Assembly: GCA_030844895.1 (NCBI GenBank)
Contig: CM061229.1
Location: forward strand, 120,169,682-120,233,681
Source of the DNA: Ambrosia x helenae
Taxonomy: Eukaryota > Streptophyta > Magnoliopsida > Asterales > Asteraceae
DNA: 64,000 bases
Reading direction: 5' to 3'
This document shows, piece by piece, positions 1 through 10,921 of this stretch; within the stretch, counting starts at the first letter, position 1, and each line of letters opens with the position of its first letter. Made by a program: the position numbers and the translations under genes. The notes under the pieces were generated by a model. That model was not told where the DNA came from and ran no database searches. It saw only the letters and a program-made list of their open reading frames with translations.

Positions 1-225
1 CAGGAGTGGTTGGGCTTTCTTTTGACCGTTGAAAAAAATTAAATTTTTATGTCGTTGGATTTAAACGGTCAAATTTTTTTATTTTTTATTTTATAAATTA
101 CCCCATCTTCACAACAAAACACCCACTTTATCTCATTTCTTCACATTTTTTATACATTTCTTCATAAATTTTTTTACAATTCTTCATATATTTTCATACT
201 ACTCATCCTACTTTGTTAAAAAAAA
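1..225 (+). promoter_or_regulatory. AT-rich 5' flank of the Myb/NAM-associated gene
   Basis: Very AT-rich leader directly upstream of the ATG at 226. A TATA-like run (tttttatacattt, about 146-158) lies roughly 70 bases before the start codon, a plausible core promoter distance. No other motif is recognisable; the region also begins at the window edge, so distal elements may be missing. Confidence 0.3.
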
Positions 226-1318
226 ATGAACCCATACAACCGAGGCTTTGACCCGAACAACCCATACAACTATGTCCCAAACCCGAATACACCACCGGTT
301 CGTCCGATCCCAAACCGTCCACCCATTCCATCACCTTGTCCTGACTACGCGGGTTATGCGGGTTACATTAGTGGGCAAATTTATCCTAATTTTCCATTTA
401 ATGATTCCCTCGTTCCTTCACAACTGTCACTTCTTTTAACGCAACCAGAAACTGTACCCGAAACACAACAACAAAATGTTGCGGGATCATCATCGGGTAA
501 AAAACCCGCTCTAAAAAAAAGTCACAAGAAGAAGACGCCGGTGGAGAAAGCATTGACCGCCGCCAACCGCCAAGCGCTTAAGTGGACACCCACTAAAGAG
601 CTTGCGTTAACGAAAGCCTGGATAAGCGAGTCGGAAAAGGAGCAAGGTATTTCTAATACTTTTTTAAACATTATAAATGTTGTTAAAAATATATATTTTT
701 ACGTGTGAATAACGACCATTTTATTATTATTTTTTTGTAGGAACTAGTCGCCACAAAACGACTTTTGGATCGACAATAAACAATGCCTTCCATATGTTGA
801 TGGAACGAGAGTTCTATCGAGCAAACGATAGTATCTTGTCCAAGTGGACCAAGATAAACATGGCAATGAATGCGTTTCAGCCGCATTATTATTACGCAAG
901 AAACAATCCAAGAAGCGATGAAACAGACGACGACTACCTCACCAACGCGCTAATAGCGTATTGTAATGAAACCGGGGTCGAGTTCAAGTTTCTTCATTGT
1001 TGGGAAGTCGCGAAAAACCATTCAAAATGGGCGCATGTCCCCATTGCAACCAACTCCTCAAAAAGGACGAAAACAAATTCGTCTCATAACCGTTCAATTG
1101 ATCCTGAAAACGTGGACGCCATTAACTTGGATGATGATAACTTCGACGAGGAATTGAGTCGCCCACCCGGTCGAGAGAAGTCAAAAAAGAGGTCGCAAAA
1201 ATCCCCAGCTTCGGGTTCGGGTTCTGGATCAAGCAAAGGTGCTTACAGCGGTGACTTGGCCGATTTAAATGCCAACATCGTTCAATTCAATACGATTCAA
1301 CAACAAATGCTCGAGTAG
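226..1318 (+). CDS. Myb/SANT-like protein with NAM-associated C-terminal region (two exons)
   Basis: Two exons, 226-646 and 741-1318, are separated by a 94-base intron (GTATTT...TTTTGTAG). Joining them keeps one frame of 999 bases (332 residues plus stop), with the split codon falling in ...EQ-G-TSRHK. Residues 1-115 are Asn/Pro-rich low complexity plus a Lys-rich patch. About 117-185 form a trihelix/Myb-SANT-like domain (LKWTPTKELALTKAW... ending SKWTKINMAMNAF). The following FKFLHCWEVAKNHSKW motif is typical of the NAM-associated family (PF14303), and the tail is Ser/Lys-rich. Related proteins occur as plant nuclear DNA-binding genes and as Myb-like partners of PIF/Harbinger transposases; which applies here cannot be told. 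The protein stops at ...QQQMLE, where relatives usually continue into a charged helix, so the C-terminus may be truncated by a recent TAG. Confidence 0.72.
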
Positions 1319-2150
1319 AAAAAAACATTCGTCATTGTTGCCAATACCACCATTATGCCCACCACCACTGTCGCTCCCAACGCCGTCATTGTTGCCGCTA
1401 CCACCACTAGGGTCTCCCCGCTGCCGACTAATACCCGTAGCCATTAGCCAACAGAAAAAAAATATAACTGGTGAATCCACTTTGATTCTTTTAAACGACT
1501 CGTTTCAACCAAGCTAATTTTAGTCCTATTTGTTTTGAAATTTACCAAAGTGGTACTTTTTTTTTATAACAACCCATATTGACCTAAGCTCATTTGCACT
1601 TGAACTCCTGACCCAACACATTCCTCACCTTACTAGGCTTAGATATAGTTATAATTGTATTCAATAAAGTACATATACATAAAATGAGAAAACTATAAGC
1701 ATTTGAACTTTTTGTGAGTATCACTGTAGTGATCTATCACACAACTCATTCCTTTTTCTATCTCTAGTTTATGCCTAATGAACGGTGGCCATTTAAATCA
1801 CATAAATCCTACAAAAGTTTATAAGATAAATGTTTCATCAAAAGGGAAAGATATCATAAATTCATAATGGAGATCAACTATATTAATCTAGACATAAACA
1901 AATTGCTGAACGTCAAGACCACAAAGACATATTTTTGTTCCGCATTATATGTAACGAGACAGTGAATCTATGATCTGAAAATGTCCAAATGCACAAGGCT
2001 AAACCACCTGGGTCCGGTTTAGATTCGGGTCCCCAACAAATTTATGCAAAATCATGCAATGCCACATACACTATAAAATTAATCTATAATAATAACAATA
2101 ACAATAATCAGTATTAAAAGTAAAGAGGATGAAAGATTGAAAGTACATAC
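1319..2150. other. Intergenic stretch without recognisable gene
   Basis: The first 130 bases after the stop are rich in CCACCA/GTCGTT-type low complexity and could be decayed 3' coding sequence. The rest is ordinary AT-rich DNA. I looked here on the minus strand for further exons of the BAT1-like permease (the segment after LTGW) and recognised none. Confidence 0.5.
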
Positions 2151-4407
2151 CAGCCAGTGAGCCAAGAAGCAAATGGGCCCCATTCATTGCCGCAAAGCCT
2201 TGCGCTCCAGAAGTAGAGGCCAGCAGCTGTAGGGTAAGCAGAGCAGATCTCGGACATTGATAGCCCTACCAAGAGCGTAAATAGGCCTGCTATGAGCCAT
2301 CCATATATCATACTAGCGGGTCCTCCAAATGAGAGGCCGGTACTGTACAATGTCGTTATGCCAGTCATCACAGAGATGATGGAGAATGACACTGAGAAAT
2401 TAGCAAGTAACCTACACATGAGATTGTCAAAGAAACTTTCAGTTACATTTGAATATACTAGATTGAGGTTGATATAAGATAACTTAGACCTTGTAAATTC
2501 AAAAGGTTCTCATCTGATATAAATTCTCACTTTCTTTTTTGAAAAGATGATTTAATTTGGTTTGTTCATTACATCCAACACTCATACCAGCAAATACAGT
2601 TCACTTTGCCTGTAAAGAGTTTACGCCTTTGTTTCTTGTATTACTCCAAACATGCTTCACTGTCGAGTTTTCCTTTCATACAAGAGAGTGGCAGACCCAA
2701 GATTTATTTTCATCAAGGGGCTTAACTGAACTTTTAGGTGGGTGATTAAAATTTTTTGCCTATAATTTTTTTTTTTCATTATAAAGGCCTTCATTTCATT
2801 ACTGTCGAATTACATTAAAACAGACAGACGGGTAACAAGATGCGTCGCCACACCTTTCTGAATCGCAGAAAGGTTTACCACAATACGACAATAAGACATT
2901 GATGATATTGAAGTACAAGCGTCCTCTATAAGCTCAATACCTCTCTTATTATCTAAGATTTCGGTGTTAGATAAAAATTTTCATTACATGTAGATTGATT
3001 ATACTTGTTTATGTAGTTTATTATTATTAGTTTTTTCTTTAAATCACTTATATTTATTGTTTATCAGTTAATCATGTGGAAACACAAAGATGCCTCAAAC
3101 GGTTAATCCTGAAGCACCCACAATGTACAAAGCTCAAAAAACTCCACAAACTATCACATCAGCGTCACATTAGATTCATTAATCTCCCTATAAAACCCAA
3201 CTATAAAACCCAACTTTTGACTTTTTCCACACTCTACAAACCGATTAAAAGAAGTTCGTGGGAGCTAGGGGCAGACCACACCGATTAAAAAAAGGAATAA
3301 TGGAAATAAATAATCCCAACTATTTACTATTGGCCAATAACAGTCCCAACTACGAAAATCACCAATATTGGTTCCAACTTTCAACATATTGGAAACCAAT
3401 GGACCCAAACTAACGGAGGCTAACTCCGTTAGTGTGATGCTGACGTGGCATTGCCACGTAGGATGCCACGTAGGATCATTTTGCCATGTGGCATGCCACG
3501 TAGGATGCCACATATGATTATTTTGCCACGTGGCATGCCACGTAGGATCATATTGCCACCTAAGCATGCCACGTCAGCATCACACTAACGGATTTAGGGG
3601 CTATTTGGTTGATTAAGTGCTGAATCATTAAGATGGTCTGAATGGTTAAGAGGCTCTGAATGGTTAAGAGCTGAATCATTCAGCATCCCTTATTAGCTTA
3701 ATGGTTCAGCACTTAATCATTCCATTCAGATGCTGAAACAAACAGTCTGAATGCTGAATGATTCAGACCTGAATAGTTAAGAGGCTGATTAAGAGGCTAC
3801 TAAACAACCCCTTAGCCTCCGTTAGTTTGGGTCCGTTGGTTTCCAATATGTCGAAAGTTGGGACCAATATTGATGATTTTCGTAGTTGGGACTGTTATTG
3901 GCCAATAGTAAATAGTTGGGATTATTTCTTTCCATTTTTCCTTAAAAAAATGATGCGTCACGTGTGTTATGTGTATGCTCCAACTATCACTCATCAATTC
4001 CAGAAATAAATTCTCTTAATAAGGACCTTTTTTTCTAACCACTCATCTAAATTCATTCAACAAACATCCAATTATAAATGAACCGAAGATAAACCGGGCA
4101 AAAAAAAAAAAAAAAAAAGAAATATTTGCAAACAAAAAAAATATCCAATTCATTCAATATCCGATGATTTAATAAGATCAATATCACAATTCATATGAGA
4201 ACAATATTTGCAAACAAAAAAAAAAAAGAGTAGAAATAACAAGGAGTTCACTTACGAAAGGTCGCGATGCAGTTCTTGCTTATAGCCGAGCTCATTCAAT
4301 CTCCAATCATCAACGCCTGGACCGGCAGTTTCGTTGCTATCTCCGGTACCGTCATAAAGCTGGTGATACTGACCTGCTTCATCTTGACCTATGTTTCTAA
4401 TCTCCAT
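2151..4407 (-). CDS. BAT1: BAT1-like amino-acid permease, exons 1 and 2 only (partial gene)
   Basis: Exon 1 runs 4407 to 4256 and exon 2 runs 2411 to 2151 on the minus strand, with intron 1 spanning 4255-2412 (GTAAGT...TGTAG). The start ATG at 4407 is chosen over the longer upstream frame because MEIRNIGQDEAG begins the family-like N-terminus. Exon 1 ends in ELGYKQELHRDL-S, the Ser codon being split TC|G, and exon 2 continues LLANFSVSFSIISVMTGI. It covers the first transmembrane helices, FGGPASMIYGW and GLSMSEICSAYPTAAGLYFW, of the APC-superfamily bidirectional amino-acid transporter. Exon 2 ends with a consensus donor (GTATGT at 2150). BAT1 proteins are about 500 residues, whereas only about 137 are present here. 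No third exon was recognised between 1 and 2150, where an opposite-strand gene lies. The gene is therefore either a fragment or has a very long intron leaving the window. Both visible exons are uninterrupted. Confidence 0.8.
2852..2874. repeat. Perfect 9-bp hairpin in BAT1-like intron 1
   Basis: ACCTTTCTG, loop AATCG, CAGAAAGGT. It lies in the otherwise featureless 2412-3285 part of the intron. Function unknown; it may belong to an old repeat whose ends I cannot define. Confidence 0.4.
3286..3950. repeat. Long-arm fold-back (inverted repeat) element in BAT1-like intron 1
   Basis: The left arm, about 3286-3450, reads outward as a near-perfect reverse complement of 3568-3593 plus 3812-3950 (shared core: AATCCCAACTATTTACTATT). 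The loop between the arms consists of repeated GCCACGTAGGAT / GCCACGTGGCAT units (about 3450-3570). The right arm is split by a small MITE. Long arms with subterminal reiteration are typical of fold-back or Mutator-like non-autonomous elements; the flanking duplication could not be defined. Confidence 0.65.
3597..3811. mobile_element. Tourist-like MITE (215 bp) with TTA target duplication
   Basis: The ends are GGGGCTATTTGGTTG and, inverted, GGGGTTGTTTAGTAG. TTA flanks both sides (3594-3596 and 3812-3814), as expected for PIF/Harbinger-type MITEs. Removing the element and one TTA restores continuity of the right arm of the surrounding fold-back. The interior is built of palindromic CTGAATCATT/AATGGTTAAG units. 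Confidence 0.7.
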
Positions 4408-4760
4408 TTTTATGATTGTATCTTTCGTGATAGAGGAAGTGTGTTTATAAGGGAGAATCAAGAAAGAGAGGACACATGACGACTTATAAAAGTAGACAAC
4501 ATAATATATAAAACTCGTACAATGCACATGGAGGAAGTGTTTGGTATACATCGGTAGGGGACACCCAAGAAAGAGAGGGCACATGACACTTAAAAGTACA
4601 AATGGTAGGTAGGAAGCCACATAATGACACGTCTAGACTGTAGTTGTAGTTACAAGTTTCAAACTTGTTCCTGATTCATTGTAGGGGTATTTTAGACCTT
4701 TTGTATATAACGCTTCCATTGTAATCATGTCTTAATTTCGGTAACGTTTTCTAAATTCAA
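4408..4760 (-). promoter_or_regulatory. 5' flank of the BAT1-like fragment
   Basis: On the minus strand a TATA-like CTTATAAACAC sits at about 4440-4453, some 35 bases before the chosen ATG at 4407, so the leader would be very short. The remaining sequence up to the Helitron end at 4761 shows no recognisable gene. Confidence 0.3.
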
Positions 4761-5942
4761 CTAGTTGAGGGCCCGCGCTTCGCGGCGGGTTTTGTGTGGC
4801 CCGACGTATTAGTGGTTCATTGCGGCGGCAACTAAACGCTTGTGGCGGGTAAAAATTTAATGGCTTAGTTCACTCGGTACAGGATAAGAAACGACCAACC
4901 TAATATATATATTTATAATACACCAATGCCATTTATTTTCTTTAGTAAACTATTGTATTGATGGTCCATTTTCAACCGTTAGTTATAACTTTTGTTAATA
5001 AAAAAATACAATGCTAAAACCTTGTTGATTTACATATTTTCTTTATTAAGGTACTTATCATGATGATGAGAACAAAGAACTATGGTTTTGTAGTTTTGAA
5101 TGTGTTTCTAACATCATTAAAGCGTATTGTTTTTATATATAAAATAAAGTATTTTATCAAATGCAAGTTGTAATTCTAGTTATTTGATAATCATACGCGA
5201 CAGAAGTAAATAATGAACAGAGAAGTGTGGGGGTGAATGAACACGGAGAGAGAAGATCGACCCCCCTTGTTAAAGCCTCACACAACAGCAACTGCCACAA
5301 CCCCCTTCCCCAAGCACAGCCACCTACCCGTCACCATAACAGCACAACCACTTATCCACCGCCGTCTCGTGACTCTCGCCTGCCAACCAACCGTCCCCTT
5401 TTGTTTATCGCCGACCACCATAACAATCTTAGGTTTCCCGGCAACCGGAGATTCAAAGATCGACTAAAAGGTCACATATTCAGGGAGTGTGGTGGCAGAT
5501 TCTTGCGAAGGGGACATCACCGCTGCTAGAGACCACCGACGTGTTTTTCGCTACCGGTGGTGGTGTGCTGCAGGCTGCAGCAAGACTTTTCTAAAGGGTA
5601 ATAGTGTATAGAGGCAAAATCATAATTTCATCTGCACTGTAGGCACTACCGGTAACGTCGACACCATGATGTCCTACTTCGATTTGAGCCCATCATCACC
5701 ATTACTGGTATCAACTACACCCACGATAAAGACAGAGATGGTCGCCGAAATAGCGTGGCCGGCCATAGGCCATGGCTAGATTCCCTTCCGTTAAAGCTCT
5801 CTCTGTCGCTTCGGTTCTCTCTGCCCCTCTGTTGGACTTGGACCAAAAAGAAGTCGTGGATGGTAGTAATGTAAATAAGATTTAAAATTTGACCAATTGT
5901 TCTACTGTTCATAAGGTCGGACAGGTTTTAATTATATATAGA
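4761..5942 (-). mobile_element. Helitron, minus strand, non-autonomous
   Basis: On the minus strand the right end is a GC-rich hairpin (CCCGCCGCGAAGCGCGGG) followed by ...CTAG at 4764-4761 and a flanking T, the standard Helitron 3' terminus. A plausible 5' end, TCTATATATAATTAAAAC, starts at 5942. No RepHel protein is encoded. The interior (about 5160-5560) is unusually GC-rich and Pro/His-codon rich compared with its surroundings and could be captured host DNA, but I could not identify a parent. The 3' end is much firmer than the 5' end. Confidence 0.6.
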
Positions 5943-6309
5943 ATTCGTAATCCCATAATACTAACTGTCGATCTATTTTTTTTTTCAAAATTGATATTCA
6001 ATTGAAGTGTTTAGCGACATGATTGGCAGGTTACTCTATTTTTTTCCATTGATTTTTCGATTTCAATCATTATTACCGTAATCATGTTGTTTTAATTTAT
6101 GCAAATTTAAACATTGAGCCAGAACATTCAACCTACCACTTTGAAACATGCTCTGTTTTTTTAAAACAAAAACAGAGCATGACGTACATACAAAAAAAAA
6201 TATAATAATCAAACACAATTGGTTCAAACGCATGCATAAAATAATGTGTGTTTAAAACAAACACACCTATGAATCTATGACGATGATAAAAATAATGTGT
6301 GTTTGTTTT
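5943..6309. other. Host spacer with palindromes
   Basis: No gene seen. It contains a 14-bp perfect palindrome at 6147-6181 (CATGCTCTGTTTTT / AAAAACAGAGCATG) and a GTGTGTTT-AAAACAAACACAC dyad near 6245-6267. The sequence resumes at 9723 after the Cassandra insertion. Confidence 0.5.
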
Positions 6310-6729
6310 TGTAACATCCGGCCCCTCTCACCACCAATATTGTCCACTTTGCCCCGATGGGTTACTCATCCAAAGCTCACGGATATGTTTTGGTTGCCCC
6401 GGTGGAGACTTCCCAAGAGGTCACCCATCCTGCTAGTGCTACCACTTGAGCACGCTTAACTATGGAGTTCTTCTCTCATCCACTAACATTAAGCCTCAAA
6501 ATGCGTTGGTGATTTAAGAGGCATTGGATTACATATGAACCAATGATCTCTCCTAGCCACGACCGATGTGGGATTTTACTGGGGTGTCACATTCACCCCT
6601 GTTAAAGTCTCATCGTCCTTGATGAGGTATGTACCCACCATCCCGAACGACACAGGAGTGACTCTGATACCATCTATAACATCCGGCCCCTCTCACCACC
6701 AATATTGTCCGCTTTGCCCCGATGGGTTA

Positions 6730-9487
6730 CACAACACCCAACGTTTCTCGACAAATATAATAATAATATTTTATTCATAAAACGATTCGTTAACGGAATT
6801 ATCTCATTAACAAATTCACCAACAAGTTAAAATATTTAATTATGACATACACTGACGCGGTGAGAATACACCGGATATTAAACGACTAGTTGATTCTAAA
6901 TCTAACGAATTTAAATATTTTATACATTCCAAACACTCGTTTGAAACAAGTTATATAAATAAATTATATGAAATAATTATTCTATTGATTAAACGAGTTC
7001 GGTTCATAAACGAGACCCGAGCCAGTAACTGGTTCGTATACACAATAACCATTCACCTAACCTACCTAGCTAACCCTAACTATATAAACAACATAATACC
7101 TTCTTCCTCCTCATTCAAGCATCCACAACCCTAGCCACCACCATTTGAACCTCTTCTTCTTTCCTGCACATCTTTCTCTAACACAAGTCCACCACTATCA
7201 CACCTTTAACCTCCTCCCTTCACCTCTATAGATGAGTAGCCAACAACCACCACCATACAAGCAGCCGCCAACGACTACCACCATCCGAACCACCACTAAA
7301 AACCCACCCATATCCTCCTCTCTGGAGCAGCGGCAGCCACGCAACACACCACCACTCGAACCCTATGGTACCTCGTTTCCTTCCTCCTCTCTCACTCCAG
7401 GCGGCGCCGCCGCCAGCCACCACCTGAACCCTACAATCACAACCCAACCCTCCTCATTCCTGAACTCACCTATCTTTTTCACTTCCTCTCTCACGATAAT
7501 CGGCCAGCCCCTTACTCCGGCCGTCGTGACGTGGCAACATCACCCACAGCAACGACCAGGAAATCTGGTACTTTGGGCCTCTGTTTCAGGTATGTCTTGC
7601 TTTAACCAAGTGAGCTTCAGATGAGGTTAGTTTCCGGTTGGTTTTCGGGTTCAGTGATGATACTCCTTGGTGGTTCACGGTGGATGTCAGTTGAAGCAAC
7701 TGTGGTGCTAGTTGTTCAAGGCTCGGGATGGGTTTAATGGGTTCCAGTCAAGTGGATTCGTTGGGTTGCTTGTTCGGATCTGTTTAGGTGACTTATTTCC
7801 TTTCGGGTTTAATCGCTTCAAGTAGCTCGGGTTGTCGAGACTCTGGTCAACAGTCAACACTGTTGACCATGACTTGGTCAAGATCGCTCAAGCTGGTCAA
7901 CTGGGTCAGATCTGTCGGTAGACAGTTTGAGGTCCATACGCGTTGTTTCGCTTGGGTAAATGTTGCGGGAAGGTATAACGCGAACCTTGTCTTTGATTTA
8001 TTTTAATAAAAGTGTAAAACGAACCGAACCGATTGTGACTAAAAGCTATCTCACTAGTGACTTGAACGGACGGAAAATACTAACGTATAATATACTTAAT
8101 GTCACGAGGATAATTAAATGTTATATATGTAAACATATCACTTATCAAAATGTATAGTTTCTCATTATTATAGCATTTTTTTAAGTTAAACCATTCGTCG
8201 TGTAAAATAGCCTAGTTAAATAATGTTGCGTGTTGTGAAATTGGACTATTGAGTATTGAGATAAATATAGACAACCATAGTTGTCTGGTTTCTTACGAAA
8301 ACAGAGGAAACTCTGCCCAAATTTTTACAAAAACATCGGGCATTTAAAACCTATATATTTGTACAATTAAAACTATATTTTACAAATAGACCTAATCAAA
8401 CTTTATATTATCAAAATAGAAGTATATATCTATAAATACATATTTATATATCGCGAGACGAACAACTCGTGCATTATTTCATCATCCAAAATGATTATTT
8501 GACAAATAGATTAAGTCGCGATTCAAAATACTATATTAAAGTGTATATTATAACAACTAGACATGCACGTCTACCTATAAGAAACAAAACTAAATTCTTA
8601 TCGGTTCGTTAAGTTATACACATTAAGACACGTATTGTTTACAATACGAGTCTAGGTAGTTGAATCAACTATCTTTACAACCAAGAAACGAAACAAGCGT
8701 ATTTGCATTAGAATTTAAGGCATCATTTATTTGTAATAGGATACAAGAGTTCAATTTATCCAAGTTCAGATTTGTTGCTACTTGCTAGTACTTGCACAGT
8801 GAATTTCAGGTGAGTTTTACATAGCCCCTTTTCTATTTTTCACTATTTTTGGGGTGAAATATGTTACAACATTCTATATGCAATTCAATCATAAAGTGTC
8901 TATGTGTTTTTCTATGTTGCATTATGTCTTAAACATGACTAGGGTAAGCACAATATTCTAGCATAATCATTAACATTGATCAGCCGACGGTATACAATGA
9001 TAGATCTATTGGACTGACAATCCCACTCAGATACGTGCCTCCTACATAGGTAGCGTGGGTGATTGTTATCGCATAACATAATCGAGTGAACCATGAGCGT
9101 ATGGGATGGACCACAATATTCTAGTCACAAGGGTTGATTATGCACTCGATTTACTGCTAGTATGTTTTCACATATGGACTAGACTTGCCATGACACTTGA
9201 ATTGTACAAGTTTTATTCAATTATCAAAACCTATGTAATTCTCACCAACTTTTGTTGACCCAAAATATTTTCAAACTTAACATGTTTCAGGTTATAGCTT
9301 GCTTGAAGATTAGAGTTATTGCTTGAAGATGCGTAGCTAGTATTTTTCATTTTGATGTACAAATTCTTAGAACAATTGTATGTAATTTATTTAAATCATT
9401 TATTGAAACTTATTATTTACCATGAGCTACTGAACAATCATCAATACGTGACATCCCGATGTTTCCGCCATCGGTTGGGGTGTTACA
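6730..9487 (+). mobile_element. Solo LTR (about 2.76 kb) of a gypsy-type family, plus orientation
   Basis: The insertion splits the Cassandra right LTR. GGTTA is duplicated at 6725-6729 and 9488-9492, and removing one copy restores the Cassandra sequence. The right end, ...CCGATGTTTCCGCCATCGG TTGGGGTGTTACA, matches the terminus of the minus-strand LTR element at 57706, so both belong to related families. The left end reads CACAACACCC instead of the expected TGTAACACCC, so it looks mutated. A TATA box (TATATAAACA, 7081) is followed by a CT-rich leader. Short reading frames near 7230-7620 are Pro/Thr-rich leader sequence and I do not treat them as genes. No internal region or second LTR is present. 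Confidence 0.75.
7081..7090 (+). promoter_or_regulatory. TATA box of the solo LTR
   Basis: TATATAAACA is followed about 30 bases later by a CT-rich tract, the usual U3/R layout in plant LTRs. Whether it is active is unknown. Confidence 0.45.
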
Positions 9488-9727
9488 GGTTACCCATCCA
9501 GAGCTCACGGATTTGTTTTTGGTTGCCCCGGTGGAGACTTCCCAGGAGGTCACCTATCCTGATTGTGCTCCTACCTGAGCACGCTTAACCGTGGAGTTAT
9601 CCTCTCATCCATTAACATTAAGCCCCAAAACACGTTGGTGATTTAAGAGGCATTGGATTACATATGAGCCAAGGATCTCCCTCCTATCCACGACCGATGT
9701 GGGATTTTCCTGGGGTGTCACAGTTTT

Positions 9728-9890
9728 AAACGCACCTTATCCAAATATTCTTGTTATTCAAAACATACGTGCGTTTAATTATGCATCTTATCCAAAACAT
9801 ACGTGCGTTTATATATTCACTTTATCCAAACATGCGTGCGTTTTAGTTTACATATTCACCTTATCCAAACATACGTGTGTTTTGATTTGA
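9728..9890 (+). repeat. Degenerate tandem repeat around ACATACGTGCGTTT
   Basis: Four imperfect units of roughly 35-45 bases share TTATCCAAA(A)CATACGTGCGTTT. The bases after it, to 9980, hold nothing recognisable before the copia LTR. Confidence 0.6.
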
Positions 9891-10209
9891 CACAAGACCT
9901 CCCCTGTTTTTCCAAGACATTGTTGTGATGTAAATATGTAATGTAATATTCTCTTTCATTATCACCAATTAACTAATATATGTTAGGAATTGGTACCAAA
10001 GACACACACGAATTAAGCCAAAACTTGTTTCTTATTATTTGATTGTGATTGAATGAATGCTTGACTTACAAAATCATCCATCTATTTATATGTGACACCC
10101 CAGGAAAATCCCACATCGGCCGTGGCCAGGAGAGATCCTTGGTTCATAAGTAATGTCTTGCCTCTTAAATCACCAACGCGTTTTGGGGCTTAATGTTAGT
10201 GGATGAGAG

Positions 10210-10290
10210 GAGAACTCCACAGTTAAGCGTGCTCAGGTGGGAGCAGTTTCAGGATGGGTGACCTCCTGGGAAGTTTCCACTGGGGCACCC
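10210..10290 (+). other. 5S rRNA-derived block in the 5' Cassandra LTR
   Basis: Contains AGAACTCC.CAGTTAAGCGTGC (5S box A region) and GGATGGGTGACCTCCTGGGAA (box C region) at the spacing seen in plant 5S rRNA. The 5' third of 5S rRNA is absent, so this is not a functional 5S gene but a Pol III-type promoter relic typical of Cassandra. Confidence 0.85.
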
Positions 10291-10563
10291 AAAAACAAAT
10301 CCGTGAGCTCTGGGTGGGCAAAACGGACAATATTGGTGTTGAGATGGGCAGGGTGTTACAGATGGTATCAGAGCCACTCATGTGCCGTTCGGGATGGTGG
10401 ATGCATACCTCATCAGGGACGATGAGACTCTAACAGGGGGTGAATGTGACACCCCAGGAAAATCCCACATCGGCCGTGACCAGGAGAGATCCTTGGTTCA
10501 TAAGTAATGTCTTGCCTCTTAAATCACCAACGCGTTTTGGGGCTTAATGTTAGTGGATGAGAG

Positions 10564-10644
10564 GAGAACTCCACAGTTAAGCGTGCTCAGGTGGGAGCAG
10601 TTTCAGGATGGGTGACCTCCTGGGAAGTTTCCACTGGCGCACCC
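10564..10644 (+). other. 5S rRNA-derived block in the 3' Cassandra LTR
   Basis: Same block as in the 5' LTR, 354 bases downstream. Both internal promoter boxes are conserved. Confidence 0.85.
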
Positions 10645-10921
10645 AAAAACAAATCCGTGAGCTCTGGGTGGGCAAAGTGGACAATATTGGTGGTGAGATG
10701 GGCAGGGTGTTACATTATAAGCCTACAATCCTTGGTGATCAAGGAACTAGCCTTGGAGAACAAGGAAACTAGCCTTTATTCCTTGTCCACCAAGGAACTA
10801 TAATAATCTAGAAACTTCTATTGACTTAAACTAGGAAATCTATCTCTAAAACCTAGTTTACAAGATTGACAATTAAGTCCTTCTAGTTACCAAACCTTGC
10901 ATTACAAGATTAATATATCAT

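Larger units (their letters stand above)
6310..9722 (-). mobile_element. Cassandra TRIM retrotransposon (minus strand), interrupted by a solo LTR
   Basis: The left LTR is 6310-6591, the short internal region 6592-6674, and the right LTR 6675-6729 plus 9493-9722. The TSD GTTTT lies at 6305-6309 and 9723-9727. Read on the minus strand, each LTR contains a 5S rRNA-like block (about 6398-6471 and 9524-9598) with the AGTTAAGCGTGC and GGATGGGTGACC boxes. The internal region carries TGGTATCAGAGTCA (minus, about 6660-6673), an initiator-Met tRNA primer site. There is no coding capacity, as expected for this family of a few hundred bases. Right-LTR position 6675 has TATAAC where TGTAAC is expected, a mutated terminus. 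The extra length comes entirely from the 2.76-kb insertion at 6730-9487. Confidence 0.85.
10091..10714 (+). mobile_element. Complete Cassandra TRIM with 5S rRNA-like LTRs
   Basis: LTRs lie at 10091-10360 and 10445-10714 (270 bp each, five mismatches counted by eye). The TSD TTATA is at 10086-10090 and 10715-10719. The internal region is only 84 bases: a primer site TGGTATCAGAGCCA at 10363-10376 (initiator Met tRNA) and a purine tract ACAGGGGGTGAA just before the 3' LTR. There is no coding capacity, so it must be mobilised in trans. LTR ends are TGTGACACCC...GGGTGTTACA. It is inserted in the copia 3' LTR. Confidence 0.93.

Noticed and set aside
3265..3567. WHATWQND-repeat minus-strand frame
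   Set aside because: Translation of GCCACGTAGGAT iterations in the fold-back loop.
7226..7624. Pro/Thr-rich 130-residue frame and its antisense shadow
   Set aside because: Sits in the leader just after the LTR TATA box; low complexity, no family recognised.
10210..10290. 5S rRNA gene
   Set aside because: Only the internal promoter portion of 5S is present, inside Cassandra LTRs; the 5' third is missing.
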